Origin: Chaetoceros tenuissimus
Taxonomy: Eukaryota; Bacillariophyta; Thalassiosirophyceae; Chaetocerotales; Chaetocerotaceae
DNA length: 64,000 nucleotides
Direction: 5' to 3'
NCBI GenBank assembly: GCA_021927905.1
Contig: BLLK01000074.1
Location: forward strand, 496,001 to 560,000
Part shown: one piece after another, positions 1-9,603 of the stretch
Numbering within the stretch: position 1 is the stretch's first letter
Layout: every line of letters starts with the position of its first letter
Translations under genes and position numbers: made by a program
Notes under the pieces: model-generated
Database searches by the model: none
Seen by the model: only the letters and a program-made list of their open reading frames with translations
What the model was told of the DNA's origin: nothing

Positions 1-2
1 CG

Positions 3-779
3 ATACCAGATTACTTGATGATTATTGATGACGACACCTTTATAAACATGAATCAATTGTACAGTTATTTCATCAGTAATAGTGACGAAGATGGATATGT
101 ACCAAAATCTTCGACACCTGTCATATTCGCTGGTTGCCGAGTTAGAGCTGCAGTACATCAAATTAGATTTACATTTCCTCATGGAGGGTTAGGTATTTAT
201 TTAAGTCGTGGTGCTTTGAAGAAGTGGATGATGCCAATTCACTGCAACGATACAAAGAATCTAGATCATGTGGAACTTTGTAGAAGATATACAACAAATC
301 CAACAAACTCGGAAACTGACAATGCCAATGTCACAATAGGCGAAGGCAAGTTCTTTCGAAATGGTATGAACCTGAATCAAGTTTTCAAACTGCTCTTTCA
401 CCAAGGAAATATTAATTGTTTCCATGGAGATTGGTTCTTTGGATACATTGCAAATTATCTCAATATTAGTCGACATGTGGTCCCTAAAGGAGAATTTCCA
501 ACAGTTGGCGACGGTGGAATGTCAGCAATGTTTTTCGACGGTACAGATCGAGAGAGTGCAGTGGAAGGAGTTGATCATGACTATGAAAAGAATAGAACTG
601 TTGCTGAAAACAGATTACATGCCATCATGGGAAGCGAAATATATAAGCCTCAGCATCCAGAGGGACTTTGCCTCCACAGCGATTGGATGGAAAAAGTCGA
701 TAAAGAATTTGTCGTTTACAATGAAACGATATATCACAAAGTCAATCCAAATCTAATGAAGCGAATATATAGAGGTTGA
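3..779 (+). CDS. Fringe-like glycosyltransferase (GT31-type), 5' end outside the window
   Basis: The reading frame is already open at the left edge, reading IPDYLMIIDDDTFINM, so the start lies outside the window. About 258 residues are visible. The DDD triplet near base 30, followed by TF, is the metal- and nucleotide-sugar-binding motif of GT31 Fringe/C1GalT-like enzymes. Downstream, an FAGCR stretch and FPHGGLGIYLSRGAL match the family's conserved Gly-rich acceptor-side block, and HGDWFFGYIAN with a following HGD/D acidic pattern fits the C-terminal catalytic part. The family transfers a sugar from a UDP-sugar to glycoprotein acceptors in the Golgi lumen, usually as a type II membrane protein; the anchor would be in the missing part. 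The acceptor cannot be told from sequence. The domain call is fairly secure; the exact subfamily is not. Confidence 0.72.
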   Translation: MPDYLMIIDDDTFINMNQLYSYFISNSDEDGYVPKSSTPVIFAGCRVRAAVHQIRFTFPHGGLGIYLSRGALKKWMMPIHCNDTKNLDHVELCRRYTTNPTNSETDNANVTIGEGKFFRNGMNLNQVFKLLFHQGNINCFHGDWFFGYIANYLNISRHVVPKGEFPTVGDGGMSAMFFDGTDRESAVEGVDHDYEKNRTVAENRLHAIMGSEIYKPQHPEGLCLHSDWMEKVDKEFVVYNETIYHKVNPNLMKRIYRG

Positions 780-970
780 ACATGAGTGAACAGAGAAGAT
801 AAGTGAGTGTTTTCATTTTTCAAAGAGATCATATGTCAAAATACTCCTGCAAAAGTAATGGTTATATTCAGCCCGATACTTTGCTACTGCGATGTTCACA
901 TGTAAATAATTCAATGTCTTTTATTTGTATTAGCATTATATTTCTTTCTTCTTTCTACATCCTTGTCATT

Positions 971-1810
971 TTAGAAATTTTCACCAAGCTTTTCGAGAAT
1001 AAATCTATTGATGAGCTTCTGTTCGTCCACATCTACATATGGATTTTCCGAAAGGTATTGAGAAGGTGAAATACCAATCTTATTTCGATACTTCATGACT
1101 CCAAGACCAAATCTACGAATATATCTGTTGTATAGTGTATCAATTGAAGGATCCATGGAGGAGCAAAGACGATTGATAGCATACTTGTCTATGCGAACAT
1201 TTGTAGTGGTATTGATTTGATTCAAATTCTTGACCCAAGTACGGACAAATTCTTCTCGATCCGGCACGCTCATGGGAAGATTAGGTGATTTTCTGAATAA
1301 TAGTGTGTGGTTCACAGTACCTCTTACAAGATGAGTATGGTGAGGAACTTTGAAAATGATCAACTTTTTGCATCTGCACAATGCCTCATCATCAATCACT
1401 CTACACGAATCAGGAATGAATATGGAAGTAAGGGAGTGACAATGATCAAATGCCCTAAATCCAATGTAATCAAGACTTCGTGAAAGCCTGATAAACTCAA
1501 GACTTTCGCAATTATAGAAAGCATACATTTCAATGCTGTTGACATCATCTGCCATGATGACTGTCTTAATCTTCTCACATTCAGAGAAAGTATCTGCATG
1601 AATCACTTCTACTCCTGGTAATACTGTAATGACTTCCCACGAGTTTCGCTCTTCTTTATCATAGATTAGGTACTCTATAATACGTCTATTAGGGCCCTGT
1701 AGTTTCTCTCCGTTCCAAAAGAGCGTCTTTTTGTCTTTGTACATTCTTACTCCAGGTCCCAGCTTTTGAATCTCTTGCCGTTCCTCCTCACTCAACTGGA
1801 TTCTAGTCAT
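971..1810 (-). CDS. BspA-type leucine-rich repeat protein
   Basis: A 279-residue single-exon protein. After an N-terminal lead-in (GVRMYKDKKTLFWNGEKL) come about four LRR_5/BspA-type repeats, residues 60-165, with the family signature of a hydrophobic strand, I..xaF.xC.sL and I.ip.s (for example AFYNCESLEFIRL and AFDHCHSLTSIFIP). The last 110 residues are not LRR and are rich in charged and Asn residues. Such proteins are numerous in Chaetoceros-type diatoms; their role is unknown and binding of proteins or surfaces is only presumed. No signal peptide is evident, so it is probably intracellular. It converges with the glycosyltransferase upstream. The first ATG at 1810 is used because it fits the N-terminal block conserved in this family as I know it. 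Confidence 0.85.
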   Translation of the reverse strand: MTRIQLSEEERQEIQKLGPGVRMYKDKKTLFWNGEKLQGPNRRIIEYLIYDKEERNSWEVITVLPGVEVIHADTFSECEKIKTVIMADDVNSIEMYAFYNCESLEFIRLSRSLDYIGFRAFDHCHSLTSIFIPDSCRVIDDEALCRCKKLIIFKVPHHTHLVRGTVNHTLLFRKSPNLPMSVPDREEFVRTWVKNLNQINTTTNVRIDKYAINRLCSSMDPSIDTLYNRYIRRFGLGVMKYRNKIGISPSQYLSENPYVDVDEQKLINRFILEKLGENF

Positions 1811-2148
1811 CCTTTTACTCTTGTATGTTGGTACGAAAACAAATTTGACTAAGTACTCCTGGACTACAAATAGACTAGTAGTTCATGATTGAATTCAAAT
1901 TGATGTAAAGGAGAGAGATGAGAAAAAAAGGAGAGGGCAAAAAAATTGAATTTTCCTCCTGTGGGATCAGAACCTGTAGCTCATCTAAGAATTTTTGCTG
2001 TCATTTTTATGGAATCATTAGGTATCTCAACAAGCGAATAAAGAATCTATTTGCAACGAATGAAACAAAATTGAAAACTATTACTAGTGCATTCAACTTT
2101 ATTGAATCTAGTTTCGGTCTATCCAAGTAATCATCCAAAGAAACATTT
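1811..2148. other. Intergenic, no gene recognised
   Basis: Holds the presumed promoter of the LRR gene and the 3' side of the p24 gene. There is a purine-rich run near 1911-1945. A 70-codon open frame from 1918 looks like chance. Confidence 0.5.
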
Positions 2149-3413
2149 CTAATAGGCCAATATCGGATTACCAGAAAACCATTTACGAATGGTATAAACT
2201 TGAAAGCCACTGATGGCAATGTAAAAAACAGTCTCAAACAAACTATTGACAACCATCCTTGAATGACTACGTTCATTGATGGCTTTATGAATGCCAAGCC
2301 TATGCCTTTCATTCACTTGTTTCTCCCGAATTTCATTCAAGAGACGATTCATTTTGGTGACTAGCTCCTTGGTCTTTTTCAAATCTCCCTCTTTGGCACT
2401 TCCCACATCTTTGGAAGCAGCAGTCATTTTTGCCATGAGTTTCTTTTCATTCATGAGCATATCGTGACGTTCGTATGTTTGTACATGTCCAGTTTTGGAA
2501 TTGGGTGCTCCAAGTTCCGAAGAAGATCTGAGTTCCATTTCGACTTCCGCCTAGATGAGATGAGATGAAAAAGAAATGAGTGAGAATGATTAAGTTCAAG
2601 TATATATATATATATATATTCCCATCTCAAAGTATATATACTTACATCCGAATAAGATGCATCCACACAGAATCTATACCATCCCTCTTCATTAATTCTA
2701 TAGGTTCTTTCCACAGGCTTTCCTTCATTCATGCCCTTCATTTCCGCCTTTTTTTGCTCCAATTTATTCTTTCTCTTATTTTTCGAATCTTGTTCCTTTC
2801 TCTTTCTCTTGGCTTCCATCTCCCTCTTGATCGTTTCCATTCTCTTTTTCTTGGCATCTTGCTTCTTACGATCCCTATCCGCCTTTTCCTGTGGACTCAA
2901 GGCATCTCTCGCCTCCTTGGCCTTTTTAACTTCCTGAACCTCCAAATCATCCATGGCATCATCAATCATGAACTCATATTCATCATCGTCATCCATGTAA
3001 TAATAATCCTGATAGACGATATCATCCATTTCATCATCCATATGCGCCTCATAATCATCGTCAAAGTCATCATCTTGTAAAATGGCATCATCATTGAATA
3101 AATTCTGAAAATCAATTTCATAACTATAATCAAGTTTCAAATTAGACTTTTTACCAACTTTATCGAGACGCATGGCGGCTGCGAGTACTTCGGCACTAGA
3201 CGAAATTTGCTTTTGAGCGATGGGTCCTTGGATGGAAGTTTTGACTTTGAGTTCTTCGCCGCCTGTGATGAATATTGAGGACGTGATTTGTTCATTCATT
3301 TGGAAGGCTCCGTAGAGGCATTTGGTTGTTCCTTTTTTGAGTAGGTGTTGTACAGGGATGGCAGATGCCACTGTGATGGTGAGAAGAAGTTGAAGGGGAC
3401 GTTGGAAATTCAT
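2149..3413 (-). CDS. p24/TMED family cargo receptor (GOLD domain) with a large charged insertion
   Basis: Two exons, 2646-3413 and 2149-2550, separated by a 95-nt GT-AG intron (2551-2645, phase 0, containing a TA-repeat run). The product is about 389 residues. It has a signal peptide (residues 1-19), a GOLD-type beta region split by a long insertion, a coiled coil (LLNEIREKQVNERHR) and a C-terminal membrane segment (SLFETVFYIAISGFQVYTIR) with a short tail. This order is that of p24 proteins, which cycle between ER and Golgi in COPI/COPII vesicles and select cargo, including GPI-anchored proteins. Typical members have about 200-230 residues. Here an Asp/Glu-rich then Lys/Arg/Glu-rich block of about 120 residues (about 103-225) interrupts the lumenal domain. 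The usual dilysine/FF tail is not obvious. Confidence 0.82.
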
Positions 3414-3913
3414 GTCAGGTAGATATATGTGTTGAAGATGTGTCTGACTTTTTTAGTTATAGAATGTAAAAGCTGATGAGATCCTCGAATGAATAGATGT
3501 AAATAGTGATAACTAGTAAGTAAAGTAGAGTACAGTCTCTAGCTTTTCAAAGAGTAATTAGATTGCAATGGAGATGAAAATGCTGTTGTGTTTGTATCTT
3601 GCGAGGGTTTCCGTTGCTTGTGAAGCTATTTATTGTCCCTCTCAGGTTGGGAATTAAAAAGAGAATTTTTGGATTTTGACGAGAGTCAACTACGTCAGAT
3701 TTAACCGTTGACGTGCCGCCACGTACTTGAACTTTGTTCGCATTTTTCTAAATAAACTTCGTTTTGTGTTGGGGAGTTTTCATCGTGATGAACTTCCAAG
3801 GTATTCTAATCTCTCCATTGAGTTTCAAAATTACTATTTATAGTGATATCTCAAGTTTCCATTGAAAAAGCAGTGATACAAGCTATCGAAGGAAACAGAA
3901 GCTATTCATTGAA
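3414..3913. promoter_or_regulatory. Divergent promoter region between the p24 and Cys-rich repeat genes, with paired CRE-like sites
   Basis: The 500 bp lies between two divergent start codons. ACGTCA (within TACGTCAG, 3691-3698) and TGACGT (within TTGACGTG, 3708-3715) form an opposed pair about 11 bp apart. Both match the bZIP/CRE core described for CO2/cAMP-responsive elements in diatoms. Function here is inferred only from the motif. Confidence 0.35.
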
Positions 3914-6015
3914 ATGGTCGTTTTTCAAACAAAGAAGATGGTCTGCCTTTTTGCAGTCCTTTCCATCTTGAACTTATTTCAAAGTGTACACGCAGCCCTC
4001 CTAAGTGCTTCTAGTCCATGTACTTCTAAGAATGAGTGTGAATCTGGAGAGTGTGCTTTATCTGAACCAGTAGCTGGCGCTCCAAAAATGTGCTGTAAAA
4101 ATGATTCAACATATTCTAGTGTTGTCAAAACGTTTGTCTGTGAAGATCTAGATGATGGGAAACCATGTCTAGGATGGAACGGCTATTGTGCATCTGGTAT
4201 TTGTGGTATAGATGGCCTTTGTACATCAGAGAAACTCGCCAACGAGAGTGAATGTGGAAATGATAAGCAATGCGATTCTGGAAAGTGTGCATTATCTGAA
4301 CCAGTATCTGGCGCTCCAAAAATGTGCTGCAAAAATGATGACACATATTCTAGTGTTGTCAAAACGTTTGTCTGTGAAGATCTAGATGATGGGAAACCAT
4401 GTCTAGGATGGAACGGCTATTGTGCATCTGGTATTTGTGGTATAGATGGCCTTTGTACATCAGAGAAACTCGCCAACGAGAGTGAATGTGGAAATGATAA
4501 GCAATGCGATTCTGGAGAGTGTGCATTATCTGAACCAGTATCTGGCGCTCCAAAAATGTGCTGCAAAAATGATGACACATATTCTAGTGTTGTCAAAACG
4601 TTTGTCTGTGAAGATCTAGATGATGGGAAACCATGTCTAGGATGGAACGGCTATTGTGCATCTGGTATATGCGGTATAGATGGCCTTTGTACATCAGTGA
4701 AGCTTGCCAACGAGAGTGAATGTGGAAATGATAAGCAATGCGATTCTGGAGAGTGTGCTTTATCTGAACCAGTATCTGGCGCTCCAAAAATGTGCTGCAA
4801 AAATGATTCCAAATATGATTATAGTCTCAAGACAGATGTCTGTGAAGATCTACCCGATGGTAGTCAGTGTAGTGGAGACAATGATATCTGCGAGTCTGGT
4901 ATATGCGGTATGGATGGCCTTTGCACATCAGTGAAGCTTGCCAACGAGAGTGAATGCAACAACTCTGTTCAATGTGAATCTGGAGAGTGTGCCCTTTCCG
5001 AAGCTTTAATTGATGCTCCGCAAATTTGCTGCGAAATTGAGACATCTGATGATTTCAAAATTGGAACTTCTTCCTATTCGTCCTGTGGATCGTTACAATC
5101 TGGAAAAGCATGTGCAGGCAATCACGCTCTTTGTCAGACAGGCATTTGTGGTTTCGACAACCTTTGTGTTGGAAACGTGAATGATACTTGTGATTCAGAC
5201 AATCAATGCGCAAGTGGAAAATGCACTGATGGAAGTTGCGCACCATTTTCATCTGTCGATGATCAGAACAACTTTTTCAATGCCATGGCTACTTGTCCAC
5301 TCGATGAAATAATGAGCACTTCAAGCATGAATGATACAAACAAAAATATTGTCCTTCAAGTCTATGATGATTATTTCAAAAAGTCTGGATCTGGATTTTC
5401 GGATACAGGTTTGACTATGGTTGATGAGTCTCATACAGACACTTCTGCGACCATGAATACAATCGTTGGTCCTGAGTTACTGACTAGTATTGATGGTTGC
5501 GATGGAGGAAACGCCATCGTCGCTCAACAGCAAGAAGGACAAGTCTGCTTTGCATATGAGGTATGTCTATGTAACCTTTGCAAGTAACAAAGTTTGATAT
5601 GTCATTCAACTCTAACACTCATTCTCTTTTTTAATAGAGAGTTGATGATGATGGCGATGGTAATAAAGTATCTTCATGTAAGAATGTTTGCGTTGATGTT
5701 GGAGACGAAGTTGTGCTTGAAACATATGACAAGAGCGATACTGATATCGTAGGGACTATTGGATTTGTCAACGCTTTTTACTTTTATCTAACTCAGAAGT
5801 GTCGTATTGTGGTGGAGTATGAAAATGATTGGGAAGATTTACCACCAGCAGAAAGCCCATCCGAGGATAATGAACCAGGAGATTCTGATCCATCAAATTC
5901 TTTAGGGGATAGTACAAGTGACGGAAACAATACATCGTCTTCAAGTGCTTCAACTTCTGTTCTTTCTAAGTTTTCAAAAGCTGTTGTATTCGCCGGCGCA
6001 GTCCTCTTGAACTAA
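3914..6015 (+). CDS. Secreted or GPI-anchored Cys-rich repeat protein
   Basis: Two exons, 3914-5560 and 5638-6015, with a 77-nt phase-0 intron (GTATGT...TAATAG); about 674 residues. An N-terminal signal peptide is followed by five units of about 78 residues, each with CxSGxCALSEPV, a CC pair, VCEDL, an ESGICG/ASGICG turn and DGLCTS. A shorter CASGKC unit then leads into a non-repeat domain. Residues from about 600 on are Ser/Thr/Gly/Pro-rich and end in a hydrophobic tail (VVFAGAVLLN), suggesting a GPI anchor or a cell-surface stalk. I do not recognise the family. The disulfide-rich repeats suggest an extracellular binding or structural role. The lead ATG at 3914 is followed by a second in-frame Met nine codons later, which could be the true start. 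Confidence 0.8.
4033..5040 (+). repeat. Tandem 234-bp repeat array inside the Cys-rich protein gene
   Basis: Units start near 4036, 4270, 4504, 4738 and 4972, exactly 234 bp apart. The first three units are almost identical at the DNA level. The fourth is altered in its middle and the fifth is diverged. This gradient suggests recent duplication or gene conversion at the 5' side. Confidence 0.9.
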
Positions 6016-6262
6016 AGTGTAGTCATGCCAGTCAAGATCTCATTTTCAGATTTTTCATTATTTTAAAAAAATGAAGAACCCAAACGAGAAAATTTAACAT
6101 GGAAATAACGCTCATAATTCTAAACTTGGTCGTTTTATGACATTCCTTTTCTTGCGCGCACTTCTCTCTTCTTCTATCATCGCATCACACACATATCTCT
6201 GTCTCTCTTGACAACTCTATCTACATTTTTAACACTAAGTACTCAATCTCCAGACCTTCGCA

Positions 6263-7852
6263 ATGGGCAACAGTCTACTCAGCAGTCCCATCACTGGCAT
6301 TGAAACAGAACGAGGAGTTCTACACTCTGCATCTTGCAAAAAGAAACGAGCCTCATCTTTGAACACTAAAACATCATGTCCAACAGACATCAAGTCTCGA
6401 CCTACAACTCTAAACACCATACCTCAATGTAGCAATCTAATGCATCTATGTTCATCACAAGAAGTAGAAGAATGTAGCTCTTTTGCAATCTCATCCTGTC
6501 AAGGCTGGAGACTCAGTATGGAAGATGAACACATTTGCGAACCCGAATTGAAATGTATAGATGACGATGATAGTCAGAAAGTATTACATCAACACACTCT
6601 CTTTTGTATATTTGATGGACATGGCGGTAAATTTGCATCCTCCTTTTGCAAAAAGCACTTTTTACAAATATTTTACAAAACAAGTGAATATCGACAATAT
6701 TGCAACTTGTATACTTCCAAACAAAACTCCAATACGCAAAAACCCAAACGAAAGACGAAAAAGAATAAACAATTGAATGAAGACAGTAATGAATTCAAAA
6801 CTGTGTTAGATCCAGATTCACAATTGTGTAATTTACTCCAAGCAGCAATTTCTAAAACATGTATAGAAATTGATGTACAAATGTTGACGGAGATGAAAAA
6901 TATGCAACGGGATGGAAGGGATACACAACATATTGAACAGTGGAATGTGACACAAGAAGGATATGAATTCTTTGATACAGGTACTACTGCTTTGATATTG
7001 TTATTGACTCCGAATTATATTATATGTGGGAATTTAGGTGATTGTCGTGCTATCTTGATCAAGAAAGGTTTGATGAGTAGTACCAGTAGTAGTAGCACTT
7101 CGACACTACGCAGTAATAGTGCTTCGAGAAGGAATCCAGTTCCTGATATTGGAAAAGGTTCGAATGCAAGCAATATAGTCTTTGGTGATGATGTCATACC
7201 CCTTAGTTTTGATCATAAACCAAGTAATGAAGGTGAAATGAAGAGAATTATAGCTGCAGGTGGATCTGTAACGGATGGGAAAATTGATGGTGTATTGGCT
7301 GTTTCACGTGGATTGGGTGACTTTACCTTTAAAGATGAGTCTACGATTTTGCCAAAGAAGCAAAAGGCAGCAGCTATGAAAAGTTCCAAGCCACCTACGA
7401 AGCAAACAAAAGAAAAGAAGAAGGGAGGATTTTGTGGTAAAAAGAATGATGCCATTGTAGTCGAAAATCCAAACAAGGATGAGAATACCTCTATCGCTAT
7501 ACAGAGTAAAGTCAGTTCGACACCTGACTTTATAGTCGTAGATAGAGATGAAGAGAATGAATTATTTCTAGTTGCAGGGTGTGATGGTATCTTTGACGTG
7601 GTATCCAATCAAGAATGTGGTGCGTTAGTATCTACACTCTTCCAGGAAGGGGAACGTGATGTAGGATATCTTGTCGAAGAAGCTATTGAAATTTGTCTAC
7701 GAAAGGGAAGTATGGATAACATGTCTATGCTTGTCATCAAATTTCCCGAACAAAAGATTGGTAATGGTGGGGGAGTCATGAAGAGACGAAAAGCAAGATT
7801 GGTAAAGCAACAAATGGGAGAATCTCAACGACAGCCAATGGGAGAAATATAA
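6263..7852 (+). CDS. PP2C-family Ser/Thr protein phosphatase
   Basis: A single-exon 529-residue protein. The PPM/PP2C motifs appear in order: GWRLSMED (about residue 80), FDGHGG (about 117), DTGTTA, GNLGDCRAI, an SRGLGDFTFK block, GCDGIFDVVSN and a final DNMSMLVI. The metal-binding acidic residues of the D..DGHGG, GCDG and DN motifs are all present, so it should be active with Mn2+/Mg2+. Two inserts make it longer than the usual 280-residue core: a Lys-rich segment near 150-170 and a Lys-rich segment near 370-410 between motifs 8 and 11. The N-terminus MGNSLLSS has Gly2 but does not fit the N-myristoylation consensus well. Its substrate cannot be inferred. It ends only 29 bp from the convergent PIG-S gene. 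Confidence 0.92.
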   Translation: MGNSLLSSPITGIETERGVLHSASCKKKRASSLNTKTSCPTDIKSRPTTLNTIPQCSNLMHLCSSQEVEECSSFAISSCQGWRLSMEDEHICEPELKCIDDDDSQKVLHQHTLFCIFDGHGGKFASSFCKKHFLQIFYKTSEYRQYCNLYTSKQNSNTQKPKRKTKKNKQLNEDSNEFKTVLDPDSQLCNLLQAAISKTCIEIDVQMLTEMKNMQRDGRDTQHIEQWNVTQEGYEFFDTGTTALILLLTPNYIICGNLGDCRAILIKKGLMSSTSSSSTSTLRSNSASRRNPVPDIGKGSNASNIVFGDDVIPLSFDHKPSNEGEMKRIIAAGGSVTDGKIDGVLAVSRGLGDFTFKDESTILPKKQKAAAMKSSKPPTKQTKEKKKGGFCGKKNDAIVVENPNKDENTSIAIQSKVSSTPDFIVVDRDEENELFLVAGCDGIFDVVSNQECGALVSTLFQEGERDVGYLVEEAIEICLRKGSMDNMSMLVIKFPEQKIGNGGGVMKRRKARLVKQQMGESQRQPMGEI

Positions 7853-7881
7853 TATGATTTATAACTATTTTCTTACGTACT

Positions 7882-9603
7882 TTATCTGATCGTTTGAGAA
7901 AGCTTCTTTGCTATAGCCTTTCTTTTATAATCTTTGAGTTCAATCATGAAGTTCTTGATAATTGGCACCAGAAGAGGCAACAGCAATGAACCAAAAATAG
8001 CAAAGTACTGATCAGGAGCAGTATATGGCAATTCAAACGTATCCTCATCCGTTTTCAGTTTTTGCATGTATTCCATAGCAATATTGATAATTCGAGTTGC
8101 TTCGGCATCATCACCATCCTCCTTCAAAGAAATTGCGTGCACAAGATGATAAAGACAATGTTCATACATTTCTGCAAACTCTTGACTTATGGAAAGACGA
8201 CTTCGTACTTGTACAAGTGTCACAATATTCTCCAAAGTTTCCAAAATGTCTCTCGTCATTTTATCAAATTGATTTCTTCGCACTGCATTCAATTCCCAAG
8301 TAGTGACACCCACCAAAGTCTGTTCATGTTCAATCCTCAAACTATCATTTTCGTACTCTTGACGATGAGGTTGAATAGCCGAAAGACCATAATGTGTTCT
8401 TAGAAATGTCCCCAAGTAAGCTACCGCTCGTGATATCTCATGTTGATACACTTGCTCCATATGCTCTTGTACATCCTGTTCCGATGGTATATGCGTCGAA
8501 TTCTCTCCCTGGAATTCCTTGTATACCATTTTCGAATTTGGTATATTCACTAGAACAAAAGCTGTATTCCGATCGGGAATCGCAAATGCTCGACTCCAAC
8601 TTCCATCCAATGTAAGATAACTTGGTGTCTGACTTCCATTTGGTACATAAATTACCAAATGAATGACATTCTCATGTTCATTCTCTGTATCAAATTGTAC
8701 ATTTTGAACCACATGTTTCAAATCCCCATACAATAACGATTCTTTGACATGTACAGTGGAAAGGGTATAATCGACTGATTCATCAGTATACTCATTCTTC
8801 TTCATTCTATCCGATACATCTTTTCCATAATATGGATATAAGATTGGTGACTTGGTATATATATCACAGCCATGTATATGAAATGCATCCAACATTGGTC
8901 GTATACTATATTCCAATTCCTGATGTAATACACTTTGTATGTGTTCCAAATGAGATAAGGCAGGTAGTGTATGTGAATTTGGATCAGGGTCAACTACACT
9001 CCACATAATTTGCTGCTTACTAGTGGGTACCTCTATAATAGGATACAAGTTTGCAACTTGCTCTGCAATATCCTTTTCAAAAAGTTTGAAAATATTCTCA
9101 TCCTTTTGAAATTGTACAAACATGTTTCCATTCTCTTGAATTTTCAATAATGTTGTAGGACAGTCTATAGCTATGAATAGTGTATATCCTTCTTGTTCAA
9201 TGGTATCCCATGGTGCTGTACAATCTGCTTGTAAATCCAATACATGTTCGACATTGTGCAATTTAAAAGTATTGTATCCTTCGAGTCCTCTTAGGAGTGC
9301 CATGAGTGATGACTGTTTGAAATCCTCTGAAAGGTGTTTTCCATTTTTACCAAGAAAACGAAGATAAAGATGTTGTCGCTTTGGCTGTCTTGTAAAAGAT
9401 TTGATTTCTTGTAAAGTATCAAATGTCTGTTGTGAATTCATAGAATGAGTATGTCTGTAGGGAAGGAATGGCTGATGGAATGGATTCCATTTTACTTTCT
9501 TGATGGAAGAGGATTGATGAGAGGCGTAATAGATTGCAAATAGAATCAAGAGGGGAATCTCTATTAGATAAATGATGCTCAATAGAAGCTTCGTACCCGC
9601 CAT
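7882..9603 (-). CDS. PIGS: GPI transamidase subunit PIG-S
   Basis: About 573 residues from the Met at 9603 (MAGTKLLLS), which directly precedes a membrane segment (about residues 4-25). A second membrane segment near the C-terminus (YFAIFGSLLLPLLVPII) and a basic tail follow. The two-helix topology with a large lumenal loop, the segment LTLDGSWSRAF..NTAFVLVN and the block FELPYTAPDQYFAIF correspond to PIG-S/Gpi17. This protein is a structural subunit of the ER complex that attaches GPI anchors to proteins. The frame is open for 83 more codons upstream, but that part is Arg/His/Ser-rich and lies in the shared promoter. The decayed second copy of this promoter has lost the ATG used here, so it gives no support to the upstream extension. 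PIG-S is divergent from the small membrane-protein gene at 9884. Confidence 0.88.
   Translation of the reverse strand: MAGTKLLLSIIYLIEIPLLILFAIYYASHQSSSIKKVKWNPFHQPFLPYRHTHSMNSQQTFDTLQEIKSFTRQPKRQHLYLRFLGKNGKHLSEDFKQSSLMALLRGLEGYNTFKLHNVEHVLDLQADCTAPWDTIEQEGYTLFIAIDCPTTLLKIQENGNMFVQFQKDENIFKLFEKDIAEQVANLYPIIEVPTSKQQIMWSVVDPDPNSHTLPALSHLEHIQSVLHQELEYSIRPMLDAFHIHGCDIYTKSPILYPYYGKDVSDRMKKNEYTDESVDYTLSTVHVKESLLYGDLKHVVQNVQFDTENEHENVIHLVIYVPNGSQTPSYLTLDGSWSRAFAIPDRNTAFVLVNIPNSKMVYKEFQGENSTHIPSEQDVQEHMEQVYQHEISRAVAYLGTFLRTHYGLSAIQPHRQEYENDSLRIEHEQTLVGVTTWELNAVRRNQFDKMTRDILETLENIVTLVQVRSRLSISQEFAEMYEHCLYHLVHAISLKEDGDDAEATRIINIAMEYMQKLKTDEDTFELPYTAPDQYFAIFGSLLLPLLVPIIKNFMIELKDYKRKAIAKKLSQTIR

Noticed and set aside
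803-1069. 88-codon plus-strand frame
   Set aside because: Overlaps the 3' end of the LRR gene, with no coding character.
1955-1985. tRNA T-arm-like sequence on the minus strand (GGTTCTGATCCC)
   Set aside because: The stem pairs fail beyond two bases and no acceptor or anticodon arm follows.
2598-2640. TA microsatellite as a regulatory site
   Set aside because: It lies inside the p24 intron and is a plain dinucleotide run.
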